Of a stretch of 64,000 nt of DNA, positions 54,882 to 64,000 are shown piece by piece. Source of the DNA: Flavobacteriales bacterium (lineage in GTDB: Bacteria > Bacteroidota > Bacteroidia > Flavobacteriales_G > Salibacteraceae); assembly GCA_003499525.1 (NCBI GenBank), contig DNTB01000089.1, positions 1-64,000 on the forward strand. Direction: 5' to 3'. A program made the translations under genes and the position numbers. The notes under the pieces were generated by a model that had not been told where the DNA came from, searched no databases, and saw only the letters and a list, made by a program, of their open reading frames with translations. Within the stretch, counting starts at the first letter, position 1. The number at the start of each line of letters is the position of its first letter.

Positions 54882-57800
54882 TTGAATTATAACGGGTTGA
54901 AGAACTTTCAAATTATCACCAGAATAAAGCTGATTCTACTGATCGGTTTTTTGAGTTTAATTGCTTCGGAGTCTGCGGCAACGCACCTTATTGGAGGAAA
55001 TTTTACCTACACCAGAGTTGGCCCCGATCCGACCGTACCCGGAAATGTACTATACGACCTGGTACTTGAAGCGTACATGGATACCAATTCTCAGTTTTGG
55101 GACCCCGACCCAGCCAATCCTGGCGGATTCCCGGAAGATAGTATTTTGATTGGCATCATGGAAGGGGCTTTTGATGCTCCCGGAGGCGCCGATTTTGTGG
55201 CCAATATTTTCCTTCCCATAGTAGATTCAAACTTAGTTGAACCTAATCTTCCCCCGATTTGCGACACTACAAACTTTCTTTCAGGGGTTGGGGTGTATAT
55301 TACGAGATATCAAAGAAGAGTTTCTCTTGGGCCAACCGCAGAAGGGTATTGGGTGATTTATGACAGGTGTTGCAGACAGCCGGGAATAGTGAATTTGAAT
55401 GCTCCAAGTGACGATCAGGGGTTTTCGTACAATACCTGGATTCCTCCGACGAACACGGTAAACTCTAATCCTATTTTTGGCGATACACTACTATCTTTTA
55501 TCTGTCGTGGAGATACCAATTTTATTACCAATAATATAACTGACCCGGATGGAGATTCTCTTGTTTTTTCTCTGGCAGAACCCTATGTGGGGTACATGGA
55601 TAACTTCTCTCCCGACCCTATAGGGTTACCCGGAGGGTATTCTAATTTCGTACTCAACCCATACATTATTCCACCACCCCCTGTCAATTGGTCATTTGGC
55701 TTCAATGCAACTCAATTCTTTGGAGCCGGTGGATTCCAGAATATCGATCCGGAAACCGGATTGACAGAGTTTATAGCCACCATAAATGGAATTTATGTAG
55801 CTGCCATTGAAGTAAGAGAATATCGCAATAATGTTCTCGTTGGCGCCATTAGAAGGGATATTCAACTGATTGTAGAAGACTGTCCTAATAATAGCGGCCC
55901 GAATCAGGATTCAACTGTCCTGGATAGTGCAGCGCTTGACCCGATAACCTATTTCGTTAAGGAAAACGATGATTTTTGCTTTAACCTCAATTACGATGAT
56001 ATTGATGGTGACCCGATGGAGCTCGTAGTTACAGGTGATATTTTTGATCCGGTTATAACGAATCCTCCGGCTACAGTAAACTCACCTGTTCGGGATACCG
56101 GAAGTGTTTCAACGCAAATTTGCTGGAATACCAGCTGCAACCAGGGAAGAGATGCTCCATATATCGTTCAGGTGATCGTAACGGATAGTAACTGCCCTCC
56201 CTTACCATTATACCAGACTATTGAAATTTTTGTAGATCCGTTCGAGATTGATACAATATTTGGGTTGGATACGATCTGTTCGGGAAATAACCCTTTCAAC
56301 TATTCGGTCGCTTCGGATAGTGGCGAGGTATTCAATTGGAATGTTACTGGGGGTACCATTTTATCCGGAAATGGGAGCGACAATATTCAACTTGAATGGG
56401 ATACAGCAGTATCGGTTGGAACGGTGACGGTTGAAGGCACGAATATTTTTGGATGTGCTGATGGACCAATTTCCAAGGATATCGCCATCGTAACGGTTCA
56501 GGCAGATGCTGGACCGGATGTAATATCATGTGCCGAAGATTCCATACAAATAGGAGGTTCACCCTCTGCTAATGATCCGGGCTTTAGTGTTTCATGGAGC
56601 CCTGGATTTGGCCTAAGTGACTCCACCGTGGCCAATCCTTTAGCATCACCTGGAGTAAGTACTACCTACACTTTGACAGTTAGTGCTCCGGGTCTTAGTT
56701 GTCAGGTTATCGATGAAGTAGAGGTGCTGGTTAGTGAACCTGTACCAACAGGATTGGAACCGCAGTATTTTGTTTGTCCTGGCGATTCTCTCCAACTTAA
56801 TATAATCGCAGATAGCATAGGATGGAAACCGAATTTGTTCATTGACGATACCTCCATCACCAACCCCATAGTCTATCCACCTGTGGACCAGCAGTATTTT
56901 ATTGATTTTATCGATTCAAATTCTTGCATCGGTAGAGATTCAACGTTAGTCATAGTTCGTTCGGAGGTTCCTGTAAGTGCTGGTCCAGACCGCGTCATAT
57001 GTCTCGGAGATTCTGTGCAAATCGGAGGCAATCCGACCGTACCTGCGGGAAACAATACTTATTCATGGACTCCGGTCGCAAGCCTCAACAATTCTAATAT
57101 CGCCAATCCAATCGCGTTTCCAACCGCGGTTACTGAATACATCGTCGAAGTTTTTAATGACACTTGTACAGGTCGCGACAGCATCATCGTACTGGTAAAT
57201 GATACTCCGTCATTATCAACCAGTAACGATACGATAATTTGCATTGGAGATACCATTCAGATTTTTGCGTTCAGTGATGGAGATGTTCAATGGACAACGG
57301 ATACTACCTTAAGTAACGACACAATATTTAATCCTTTTGTTTATCCCATTGCTTCTAATACCTACTTCGTGAGTTCAGTAGATACCAATGGATGCGGTAG
57401 TACCGATTCTGTGGCAGTAGATGTAAGAAATCTACCTGTTGCCGATGCCGGCGACACCCTTTTTAGATGCAGGAATGTACCTTTCTTCATTGGCGGAAAT
57501 CCAACCGGCCCTTTCGGGTCGACTTACCTATGGACTCCGTCAGATGGATTGAGTAATACTACAGTGGCAAACCCGCTGGTTTCGCTCGATGGTGACATGG
57601 AGTATCAGGTTCAGGTTACAGATGATATTGGATGTTCCTCAGTTGATTCGGCCTTTGTTTTCATCTTTCAGGTTGATATTTCTGCAGAAGATATTCTCGC
57701 CTGTCAGGGGGAGCGTGTCGTATTGAGTGCAACTTCTGTTAACAACAGAGATTCAGTAACATACTCCTGGATACCAACAGTAGGACTTAGCGATTCCACA

Positions 57801-58430
57801 TCCCCGACACCAACAGTCACAGTAGATACAACTATTACTTACTGGGTTGAAGCAACCGATCTGGCAGGATGTGCTGATATCGATAGTGTTCTCATCGTGG
57901 TTGAGGCCCCGGGAACAGCCAGTTTCACCACCGAAGCTGCAGCAAATTGTACAAATGTTGAACTGGTAACTACTAATACGAGTTCGGGGAGCCTGAACTA
58001 CCAATGGTTTGTGAATAATACTTTGTTTAGTACTGAAGAAAGCCCCACCATCATTCTCGATTATACCACATCTACTACAATACGGTTGGTTTCCTTCAGT
58101 CCGGCGGGATGTGAGGATGATACTGTTGTCGATGTAGATCTTGGAATGTTTGAAGAAGTTCTCAACCTCGAGATAAATAATGTTTTCACTCCTAATGGGG
58201 ACGGGATCAATGACTTTTTTGAGGTACAGGCAGATGGCGAAATTGAACAATGCACGAATGTGCAGATATTTAACCGTTTCGGGACGAAAGCTTTTGAAAC
58301 CACAAATGGCGTTAGTGTTTGGGATGGTAGATCCGCTGCAGGCGAACCTTACCCGTCAGGAACCTACTTTTATATTGTTTCGGTAAACGGAATTGATTTC
58401 AAAGGAACTCTTACGTTGTTGCGCGACTAA
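54882..58430 (+). CDS. Large secreted protein with Ig/PKD-like repeats and gliding-motility C-terminal domain (T9SS type B)
   Basis: 1182 residues from a TTG start; no ATG exists upstream in frame, so the initiation codon is uncertain. The signal peptide (LILLIGFLSLIASESAA) is followed by THLIGGNFTYTRVGPD, an N-terminal domain common in Bacteroidota surface proteins. A GDTNFITNNITDPDGDSL cadherin-like stretch is at ~200-230. About six ~85-residue Ig/PKD-like modules lie at ~460-1095, each starting near AGPDVISC...DSIQIGG and containing SWSP-type strands and LSNxTVANP. The CHU_C gliding-motility C-terminal domain is at ~1095-1182 (NVFTPNGDGINDFFEV ... PSGTYFYIV). Likely surface adhesin. It converges with, and overlaps by 4 bp, the HMG-CoA lyase gene. 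Confidence 0.88.
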   Translation: MNYNGLKNFQIITRIKLILLIGFLSLIASESAATHLIGGNFTYTRVGPDPTVPGNVLYDLVLEAYMDTNSQFWDPDPANPGGFPEDSILIGIMEGAFDAPGGADFVANIFLPIVDSNLVEPNLPPICDTTNFLSGVGVYITRYQRRVSLGPTAEGYWVIYDRCCRQPGIVNLNAPSDDQGFSYNTWIPPTNTVNSNPIFGDTLLSFICRGDTNFITNNITDPDGDSLVFSLAEPYVGYMDNFSPDPIGLPGGYSNFVLNPYIIPPPPVNWSFGFNATQFFGAGGFQNIDPETGLTEFIATINGIYVAAIEVREYRNNVLVGAIRRDIQLIVEDCPNNSGPNQDSTVLDSAALDPITYFVKENDDFCFNLNYDDIDGDPMELVVTGDIFDPVITNPPATVNSPVRDTGSVSTQICWNTSCNQGRDAPYIVQVIVTDSNCPPLPLYQTIEIFVDPFEIDTIFGLDTICSGNNPFNYSVASDSGEVFNWNVTGGTILSGNGSDNIQLEWDTAVSVGTVTVEGTNIFGCADGPISKDIAIVTVQADAGPDVISCAEDSIQIGGSPSANDPGFSVSWSPGFGLSDSTVANPLASPGVSTTYTLTVSAPGLSCQVIDEVEVLVSEPVPTGLEPQYFVCPGDSLQLNIIADSIGWKPNLFIDDTSITNPIVYPPVDQQYFIDFIDSNSCIGRDSTLVIVRSEVPVSAGPDRVICLGDSVQIGGNPTVPAGNNTYSWTPVASLNNSNIANPIAFPTAVTEYIVEVFNDTCTGRDSIIVLVNDTPSLSTSNDTIICIGDTIQIFAFSDGDVQWTTDTTLSNDTIFNPFVYPIASNTYFVSSVDTNGCGSTDSVAVDVRNLPVADAGDTLFRCRNVPFFIGGNPTGPFGSTYLWTPSDGLSNTTVANPLVSLDGDMEYQVQVTDDIGCSSVDSAFVFIFQVDISAEDILACQGERVVLSATSVNNRDSVTYSWIPTVGLSDSTSPTPTVTVDTTITYWVEATDLAGCADIDSVLIVVEAPGTASFTTEAAANCTNVELVTTNTSSGSLNYQWFVNNTLFSTEESPTIILDYTTSTTIRLVSFSPAGCEDDTVVDVDLGMFEEVLNLEINNVFTPNGDGINDFFEVQADGEIEQCTNVQIFNRFGTKAFETTNGVSVWDGRSAAGEPYPSGTYFYIVSVNGIDFKGTLTLLRD

Positions 58431-59272
58431 GGGAATACAGAAGCGGCCATTTTCATTGATTTGCCAAACTCATGGAGATTTAAAGAAATCTTTTCCTCAT
58501 TCATCACAGCAAAGTCTATCAAATATTCGGTGGGCATATTTCCAGTGAGTTTATCTGTGGCCATGGGGCAGCCACCATACCCTTTGATAGCACCATCGAA
58601 ACGCCGACAACCAGATTGGTATGCAGCCTGTATTTTTTCCATCCAATTTTGTGGAGTGGTGTGCAGATGTGCTCCAATTTGAACGGGACAGGAAGGAATT
58701 ATCCGTGAAAACAAATCTTCGATTAAAGCTCCATCAGCTATTCCAATGGTATCGGAAAGTGAAATAACATCCACCTCAATTCTTTCATAGATTACTGATA
58801 ACCAGTGCTCTACATTGTCTATGCTCCAGGGATCGCCATAAGGGTTTCCAAAGGCCATGGACATGTAAACTACAAGCTTTTTATTGGTCTTTGTACAATG
58901 TTCTGATATGGATGATAGCCTATTGAAAGAGTCTGAAATACTTGAATTTAAATTCCGATTCTGAAATGTTTCTGATATTGAAAAAGGAAATCCTATCTGA
59001 GATATCTCATCGTAGGCACATGCATCCTGAGCACCTCTAAGGTTCCCAACAATGGCCAAAAGTTCCGTTGTGGAATGGTCAAAGTCTAACTTTGAAACCA
59101 CATTCTTGGTATCGCGAAGCTGAGGAATGGATTTTGGTGAAACAAAACTTCCAAAGTCAATAACTTCAAAACCCACTTTGAGAAGTTGGTTTATGTATGC
59201 AATTTTTGTTTCCGTTGGAATGAATTCAAAGATACCCTGCATGGCATCTCTAGGACATTCTACAATTACCAT
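58427..59272 (-). CDS. Hydroxymethylglutaryl-CoA lyase
   Basis: 281 residues, DRE-TIM metallolyase. IVECPRDAMQGI carries the N-terminal Arg-Asp of the metal site, HLHTTPQNW the metal-binding His pair, and FDGAIKGYGGCPMATDKLTGN the active-site GGCP loop. Cleaves HMG-CoA to acetoacetate and acetyl-CoA, last step of leucine and ketone-body breakdown; the close homologue isopropylmalate synthase family is excluded by the GGCP loop. Third gene of a ribB-pyrD-HMGL operon (14 bp gap). The 3' end overlaps the convergent CHU_C gene by 4 bp. Confidence 0.88.
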   Translation of the reverse strand: MVIVECPRDAMQGIFEFIPTETKIAYINQLLKVGFEVIDFGSFVSPKSIPQLRDTKNVVSKLDFDHSTTELLAIVGNLRGAQDACAYDEISQIGFPFSISETFQNRNLNSSISDSFNRLSSISEHCTKTNKKLVVYMSMAFGNPYGDPWSIDNVEHWLSVIYERIEVDVISLSDTIGIADGALIEDLFSRIIPSCPVQIGAHLHTTPQNWMEKIQAAYQSGCRRFDGAIKGYGGCPMATDKLTGNMPTEYLIDFAVMNEEKISLNLHEFGKSMKMAASVFP

Positions 59273-59286
59273 TGGACGAAAATAAA

Positions 59287-60318
59287 CTATATCCCTTCGT
59301 TTACCAGCCCTTTGTTGATCCGACTCACCGCAGCGGGTCCTTCATAGATAAACCCGGTATAAACCTGTACCAGCGAAGCTCCGGCATTGAGCTTCTCTAT
59401 GGCGTCCTGAGCTGTTCTAATACCACCAACAGCTATGATCGGAAAGGACTTTTTTGAGTTTAATGACAGGTATTTAACCACTTCGGTCGATCGATCTCTT
59501 AATGGATCTCCTGAAAGGCCGCCAGTTTCGTTTCTATGGCTGATGGAATCCAGCAGTTTTTTTCTTGATATCGTGGTGTTGGTTGCGATTACTCCTGCAA
59601 TTTTAGTCTGAGTAACGATATCGATAATATCATCTAATTGATCGTTCGTCAGATCAGGTGCAATCTTTAGCAATATGGGCTTGGGGTCTTTGTGGATTTC
59701 ATTTTCTTTTTTTAATGCGTTTAGTATTTCCATTAATGGTCCTTTGTCCTGAAGTTCTCTTAACCCAGGGGTGTTAGGGGAGCTGACGTTCACGACAAAA
59801 AAATCCACATAATCGTGCAGGGCCCTGAAACAATAAAGATAGTCCTCAATAGCATGATCATTTGGTGTAACCTTGTTTTTTCCAATATTCCCGGCAACTA
59901 TCAGGTTTTTAGGTCTGTTTTTAAGATTCTTTACTAGAGCATCAACACCATCATTGTTAAATCCCATTCTGTTGATAAGACCGTTTTCGGAGGGTATTCT
60001 GAACATTCTTGGTTTTGGGTTGCCAGATTGTGCTTTAGGTGTGACTGTTCCAACCTCTACAAAACCGAACCCCAAATGCTTCAATACCTTATAGACCTCA
60101 CCATTTTTATCAAAACCAGCAGCTAATCCAACCGGGTTGGGGAATTTTATACCAAAAACTTCCCTCTCAAGGCTTTTATTCTTGTAGTTATAAAGGACAT
60201 CGAGTAATGATTTAACCCCCGGTATGATGGATGCGATATTCAATAAGCTTACCGTGAAATTGTGTGCTAGTTCCGGATTCATCCTAAAAAGTAAAGGACG
60301 GATTATGCTCTTATACAT
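59287..60318 (-). CDS. pyrD: Quinone-dependent dihydroorotate dehydrogenase
   Basis: 343 residues, class 2 DHODH. The N-terminal helical membrane-association segment ([18 protein letters not shown]) and [15 protein letters not shown] are typical. [15 protein letters not shown] carries the class 2 catalytic Ser. [35 protein letters not shown] and [13 protein letters not shown] form the FMN site. Oxidises dihydroorotate to orotate in pyrimidine synthesis with electrons to quinone. Starts 6 bp after ribB. Confidence 0.96.
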   Translation of the reverse strand: MYKSIIRPLLFRMNPELAHNFTVSLLNIASIIPGVKSLLDVLYNYKNKSLEREVFGIKFPNPVGLAAGFDKNGEVYKVLKHLGFGFVEVGTVTPKAQSGNPKPRMFRIPSENGLINRMGFNNDGVDALVKNLKNRPKNLIVAGNIGKNKVTPNDHAIEDYLYCFRALHDYVDFFVVNVSSPNTPGLRELQDKGPLMEILNALKKENEIHKDPKPILLKIAPDLTNDQLDDIIDIVTQTKIAGVIATNTTISRKKLLDSISHRNETGGLSGDPLRDRSTEVVKYLSLNSKKSFPIIAVGGIRTAQDAIEKLNAGASLVQVYTGFIYEGPAAVSRINKGLVNEGI

Positions 60319-60324
60319 GGCTGA

Positions 60325-61449
60325 TTAACTAAGTGATACGTAGTCGGTAACTTCTAAACCATATCCTATTAATCCCTTGCGTTTAGTGGCGCTGCTGGAC
60401 ATTACCTTCATTTTTCTGATGTTCAAATCGCGAAGGATTTGAGCTCCAATTCCATAGTCTCTCGGATCAATCTTCATAGCCGAATTCAGTTTGGCATCAA
60501 CCGCATCAATTCCTTCTCTGGACTGTTTATATCTGGTTGTTTGAGAGTGTTCCTGCTGAAGATAAACGATAACTCCTTGCCCTTCTTTTTTGAGTTCTTC
60601 CAAAGCAGCGAATAATTGCGGGCCGGTAGAACAGTGGCAACTATCGAAAATACTTCCTTTTATGTATGAGGAGTGCACTCGAACCAGAACAGGTTTATTG
60701 GGATTGATTTCTCCATAAGTCAACGCAATATGGTTTTCACCTGTGGTGATCTGTCGATAGCCGATTAAAGACAGTTTCTTTCCGTCAATTTCTTGTTCAT
60801 GTTCAAATACCCTTTCAATTAATGATTCCGTGCTCAACCGATATGCAATGAGGTCTTCGATGCTGATGATTCGGACATTCAGTTTTTTGGCTAGCTCAAT
60901 GAGTTGTGGAAGGCGTGCCATTGAACCATCATCATTCATGATTTCAACAATAACACCTGAAGGGTCTAACCCTGCCAGCCTCGCCAGGTCTATAGCCGCT
61001 TCTGTATGCCCTGTACGACGCAGTACACCACCTTTTTTTGCAATTAATGGAAACACATGACCGGGTCTGTTTAAGTCGGTGGGTTTTGTAGTACGATTCA
61101 CTAATGCTTTAATAGTGCGGTAACGGTCTTCAGCAGAAATTCCTGTTGTATTGCCATTTCCTGAGAGGTCAACACTAACGGTAAAGGCCGTTTCCTGCGG
61201 GTCAGTGGTATTTCCTACCATACGTGGAAGGTTTAATTCATGACACCGATCCTCCGTTAATGGAACACAAATGAGACCTCGGCCCATACTGGCCATAAAG
61301 TTTATCATTTCAGGAGTAACCCGCTCCGCTGCAGCAATAAAATCACCCTCATTTTCGCGGTTTTCATCATCTACGACGATAACTACTTTGCCATTTTTAA
61401 TGTCTTCAATGGCCTCTTCAATTGTGTTTAACCTGGGTTTACTCGACAT
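60325..61449 (-). CDS. ribB: 3,4-dihydroxy-2-butanone 4-phosphate synthase with degenerate GTP cyclohydrolase II domain
   Basis: 374 residues, RibBA architecture. The N-terminal DHBPS domain (~1-205) is intact: [14 protein letters not shown] acid loop, [16 protein letters not shown] and HTEAAIDL. It converts ribulose 5-phosphate to the butanone phosphate for riboflavin. The C-terminal half aligns with GTP cyclohydrolase II but lacks its chemistry: in [11 protein letters not shown] the first zinc Cys is Tyr, in [12 protein letters not shown] only one of the next two zinc Cys remains, and RQEGRGIGL is QQEHSQTTR. It should therefore act as RibB only, with a structural or regulatory second half. 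A true RibA would have to lie elsewhere. Confidence 0.9.
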   Translation of the reverse strand: MSSKPRLNTIEEAIEDIKNGKVVIVVDDENRENEGDFIAAAERVTPEMINFMASMGRGLICVPLTEDRCHELNLPRMVGNTTDPQETAFTVSVDLSGNGNTTGISAEDRYRTIKALVNRTTKPTDLNRPGHVFPLIAKKGGVLRRTGHTEAAIDLARLAGLDPSGVIVEIMNDDGSMARLPQLIELAKKLNVRIISIEDLIAYRLSTESLIERVFEHEQEIDGKKLSLIGYRQITTGENHIALTYGEINPNKPVLVRVHSSYIKGSIFDSCHCSTGPQLFAALEELKKEGQGVIVYLQQEHSQTTRYKQSREGIDAVDAKLNSAMKIDPRDYGIGAQILRDLNIRKMKVMSSSATKRKGLIGYGLEVTDYVSLS

Positions 61450-61530
61450 AGGTTCTTCTTTACGGTGCGCGAAGTTAGGTACATAGTGTATAACTTTCTA
61501 TTAGGAACTTTTTCACATCCTTCCGAATTG

Positions 61531-61538
61531 TACATTTG
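61531..61538 (+). promoter_or_regulatory. TAnnTTTG -7 box for the TPR protein gene
   Basis: TACATTTG matches the Bacteroidota -7 consensus. Its TTG would otherwise be read as an initiation codon; because it is part of the promoter the gene must start downstream, at the GTG at 61557. Confidence 0.65.
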
Positions 61539-61556
61539 CGCAAAAATGGTTGCACT

Positions 61557-62933
61557 GTGAAACTTTGGTTAAGTGTGCTTATGCTCTTGCCCATATGGGT
61601 AATGGGTCAGGAAAAGCTTAATGGTAAAACTCATAAGAAGATTAACAAACTCCAGCAAAGTGGAGATTACAGAGGGGCCATTGAATTAACCAACCCTTTC
61701 CTTGATGACGCCGTCCACGGCCAGGAAGCTGCCGTACTCAATATGGAATCCTACATGGGTCTGAGACTGCTTGATTCCGCAAGATATTTTCAGAGCTTGG
61801 TGACTATGCCGGAGGCTATTAAGAATCGTTTTTATTTAGATACCCTCACAGCCAGGCTTAATAGGGCCGATGAGCAATATAAGAAGTTAACCAATGATTT
61901 CAGGTATTTGGACGATAGCGCATCTGTGAATCAGGCGGAGCAGATTTACTTTGGCTCTATTGAAATAGATAGTGGCAATTATCTTGCTTATTACCGTATG
62001 GCCAGATTTTATCAAATGAAAGGCATGGACATTAAGGCAGAAATGGCCTATGGCAAAGCCATCAAAAAGTTCTATCCAAATTCTGAATCTCGGTCTGAGG
62101 TTTACCAGTCTTACGGTAGGTTTCTCGATGATATGATGAAATACCAGAAGTCTGCTGAAGTACTATTGCAGGGTTTTAATCAGGACTCCAGTCGATTGGA
62201 ACTTATTGCTCTCGCTGGAATTATGGAATACAAGGCTCAGAAAAATGACTTGGCCATTCAGTACCTGACATATTACGTCAGCGCTTTCAGCCGCAACTAC
62301 GAAGCATGGAATTACCTTGGGAAGGCATATCGAAAAAATAATGATCATAGTAAAGCTGCAAAGGCCTTTAATAAAGCGTTATCCATGAATGCAAGAAATC
62401 CGGAGATATTCTATAGTCTGGGTATGTCTTATTACGATTTGACTTTTTATGACTCGGCTTTGGTTTCTTTTCAGGTTTATCTGCAGAGATTTGAAAAAGA
62501 TCCCGGAGTTTTAAATGCACTCGGTTGCACCCAATGTCAGATGTCGTTATATAAAGAAGCTGTAAACTCCTTTAAACAGGGAATTGACATCGAACCGAGA
62601 ACGGAACTAAGGTATAATTTGGGCTGGAGTCTTATAAGAAGTGGAAAACCTGAAGAAGCTGAAAGATATTTCTTATCACTTCTCACAGAAAATGACCGAG
62701 CTCCGCTGTATCGTCTGGGATACCTGACTGCGCTGGGGGAGCAGGGTAAATACGAAGAGGCAGAGAAATACGCCACAGAATGTATCGAGAAGTTCTATTT
62801 CATTCGAAATTACTACGTACTCCGGTCAGAATTTAGAAAAAACCTGGACGATAATGAAGGTAGTGCCAGAGATCTTGAAGCAGCCGAGAATCCTAACCTG
62901 GAAGATTTGATTCTGGAACCAATTATTGAATAA
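61557..62933 (+). CDS. Tetratricopeptide repeat protein, secreted
   Basis: 458 residues from the GTG at 61557, chosen because the upstream TTG lies inside the -7 promoter box. A signal peptide (MKLWLSVLMLLPIWVMGQ, start read as Met) leads into about eight to ten TPR-like helix pairs over residues 25-440, for example YLAYYRMARFYQMKG, YEAWNYLGKAYRKNN, PEIFYSLGMSYYDLTFYDSAL and YNLGWSLIRSGKPEEAERY. Probably a periplasmic protein-interaction scaffold; partner unknown. The last 11 bp overlap the convergent mnmA gene. Confidence 0.85.
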   Translation: MKLWLSVLMLLPIWVMGQEKLNGKTHKKINKLQQSGDYRGAIELTNPFLDDAVHGQEAAVLNMESYMGLRLLDSARYFQSLVTMPEAIKNRFYLDTLTARLNRADEQYKKLTNDFRYLDDSASVNQAEQIYFGSIEIDSGNYLAYYRMARFYQMKGMDIKAEMAYGKAIKKFYPNSESRSEVYQSYGRFLDDMMKYQKSAEVLLQGFNQDSSRLELIALAGIMEYKAQKNDLAIQYLTYYVSAFSRNYEAWNYLGKAYRKNNDHSKAAKAFNKALSMNARNPEIFYSLGMSYYDLTFYDSALVSFQVYLQRFEKDPGVLNALGCTQCQMSLYKEAVNSFKQGIDIEPRTELRYNLGWSLIRSGKPEEAERYFLSLLTENDRAPLYRLGYLTALGEQGKYEEAEKYATECIEKFYFIRNYYVLRSEFRKNLDDNEGSARDLEAAENPNLEDLILEPIIE

Positions 62934-64000
62934 CTCCAGAACCTATCAGTTCATTCCCAGTATACCAGGCTGCAAATTGTCCGCGAGCAATAGCACGTTG
63001 AGGATGAATAAATTGAATATACAACCCCTCTTTTTCCATAAAAAGTATAGATTCTTCAAGATTCTGTCGGTATCGTATCCGGGTTTCGTATCTCGCTTTT
63101 TTTCCTGGCAATAGAGCCAAATCCGGCCTTACCCAATGAATGTCCTCTTTGGCAATGAAAAGTGCCTTTCGGTACAAGCCCGGATGATTTTCTCCCTGTC
63201 CGGTATATACAATATTGTTTTTCGTATCGGTCGCAATGACAAATAATGGTTCCGGTGTTCCACCAACGGACAATCCCTTTCTTTGTCCAATAGTAAAAAA
63301 GTGAGCACCCCGATGACGGCCAACTGTTTTGCCCATTTTTGAATTGTAGATGAAAGGCATTGCAAGGGCTTTATAGTCAGCATCCTTTATGGATTTATAT
63401 GCACCATAAACTGGATGATCTTCCGCAATTTCTATGATATCTCCTGCTTTTGCCTGTAACTCCTGTTGTAAGAAATCGGGCAGACGTACTTTACCGATAA
63501 AACAAAGTCCCTGAGAATCTTTTTTTTCGGCTGTGCTTATGCCGTTTTCCCTTGCTATTTGACGTACTTCACTTTTCTCCATACCACCGATTGGAAAGAG
63601 AACTCTGGACAATTGCTCCTGACTTAACTGACACAGAAAATAGCTTTGGTCTTTTTGGGAATCTGCACCAGAGATTAAACGAAATGTCTGCTTACCATTT
63701 GTTTGGATGGAATCAACCTGACAGTAATGACCAGTGGCAACAAAGTCAGCTCCCAAATCCATAGCGGCATCAAGAAACAGGTCGAACTTTATTTCCCTGT
63801 TGCACAGTATATCAGGATTGGGAGTATTTCCATTTTTGTACTCCTCGAACATATAATCCACGATTCTCTGCTTGTAAGGAACGCTCAAATCCATAACCTG
63901 AAAAGGTATTCCTAAAGACTCTGCAACCTCAAGAGCATCGTTGCTGTCCTCAAGCCAGGGGCATTCATCACTTAAAGTAAATTCAGAATCATGCCAGTTG
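62923..64000 (-). CDS. mnmA: tRNA-specific 2-thiouridylase MnmA (N-terminus outside window)
   Basis: At least 359 codons; the frame is open to base 64000 and the upstream codons (…ALEVAESLGIPFQVMDLS) match MnmA, so the N-terminal P-loop lies beyond the edge. NGNTPNPDILCNREIKFD carries the first catalytic Cys and KKDSQGLCFIG the second, and ATGHYCQVD is the ATP-site strand. Also visible are QKDQSYFLC, FTIGQRKGLSVGG and RARGQFAAWYTGNELIGSG. Thiolates U34 of the Lys, Glu and Gln tRNAs in the anticodon with sulfur from the IscS/Tus relay. Convergent with the TPR gene, 11 bp overlap. Confidence 0.95.
   Translation of the reverse strand, partial: NWHDSEFTLSDECPWLEDSNDALEVAESLGIPFQVMDLSVPYKQRIVDYMFEEYKNGNTPNPDILCNREIKFDLFLDAAMDLGADFVATGHYCQVDSIQTNGKQTFRLISGADSQKDQSYFLCQLSQEQLSRVLFPIGGMEKSEVRQIARENGISTAEKKDSQGLCFIGKVRLPDFLQQELQAKAGDIIEIAEDHPVYGAYKSIKDADYKALAMPFIYNSKMGKTVGRHRGAHFFTIGQRKGLSVGGTPEPLFVIATDTKNNIVYTGQGENHPGLYRKALFIAKEDIHWVRPDLALLPGKKARYETRIRYRQNLEESILFMEKEGLYIQFIHPQRAIARGQFAAWYTGNELIGSGVIQ

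Noticed and set aside
61536..61538. TTG as start of the TPR protein
   Set aside because: This TTG is the end of the TACATTTG promoter box; the GTG at 61557 gives a better signal peptide.

Overview
The window looks like a chromosomal stretch of a Bacteroidota bacterium, probably Flavobacteriales or a close relative. The evidence is three large proteins with type IX secretion (T9SS) sorting or gliding-motility C-termini, TAnnTTTG-type -7 promoter boxes, a DnaE polymerase carrying an N-terminal proofreading exonuclease domain, RHS proteins opening with a DUF6443-like region, and moderate AT-rich composition. No rRNA, tRNA or CRISPR array was recognised.

Layout. Bases 1-21504 (all minus strand) are an accessory region with two tandem copies of a bipartite RHS system. 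Each copy has an N-half protein (SpvB/RHS N-terminal-like) followed by an RHS-core protein. Copy A (6911 down to base 1) is intact as far as the window shows. Copy B (21504 down to 12933) is broken twice: a frameshift at a seven-G tract and an in-frame TAA. Copy B ends in a Gly-rich tail that overlaps a small two-helix membrane protein, a candidate immunity gene. A 1741-residue T9SS adhesin with MAM, FN3 and GEVED domains and a REP-like palindrome lie between the copies.

Bases 21717-24841 hold a minimal pseudopilin operon: a PilX-like beta-helix protein, two prepilins and a GspF-type membrane protein. Bases 25058-30712 hold a light-repair operon: CRY-DASH, flavin reductase, DUF429 protein, Fe-S (6-4)-type photolyase/cryptochrome and a third photolyase-family protein. 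Bases 30965-33301 hold a T9SS propeller protein cut by a TGA where glycine is expected. Then come an outer-membrane beta-barrel-like protein, an unknown multi-helix membrane protein, a sulfotransferase, a MOSC protein, a hybrid histidine kinase and an MscS channel.

From about 40 kb the content is mostly housekeeping: class IV aminotransferase, HAD phosphatase, rhomboid, gpmI, SRPBCC/GyrI-like protein, CPBP protease, tryptophanase, thioredoxin, dnaE, M1 aminopeptidase and proline dehydrogenase. These are followed by a 1182-residue CHU_C (T9SS type B) protein, a ribB-pyrD-HMG-CoA lyase operon, a TPR protein and mnmA, which runs off the right edge.

Main points of interest: the duplicated bipartite RHS system with its candidate effector tail and immunity pair; three coding lesions confined to large secreted repeat proteins while housekeeping genes are intact; the three-photolyase operon; the ATPase-less pseudopilin operon; and a RibB with a degenerate GTP cyclohydrolase II half.
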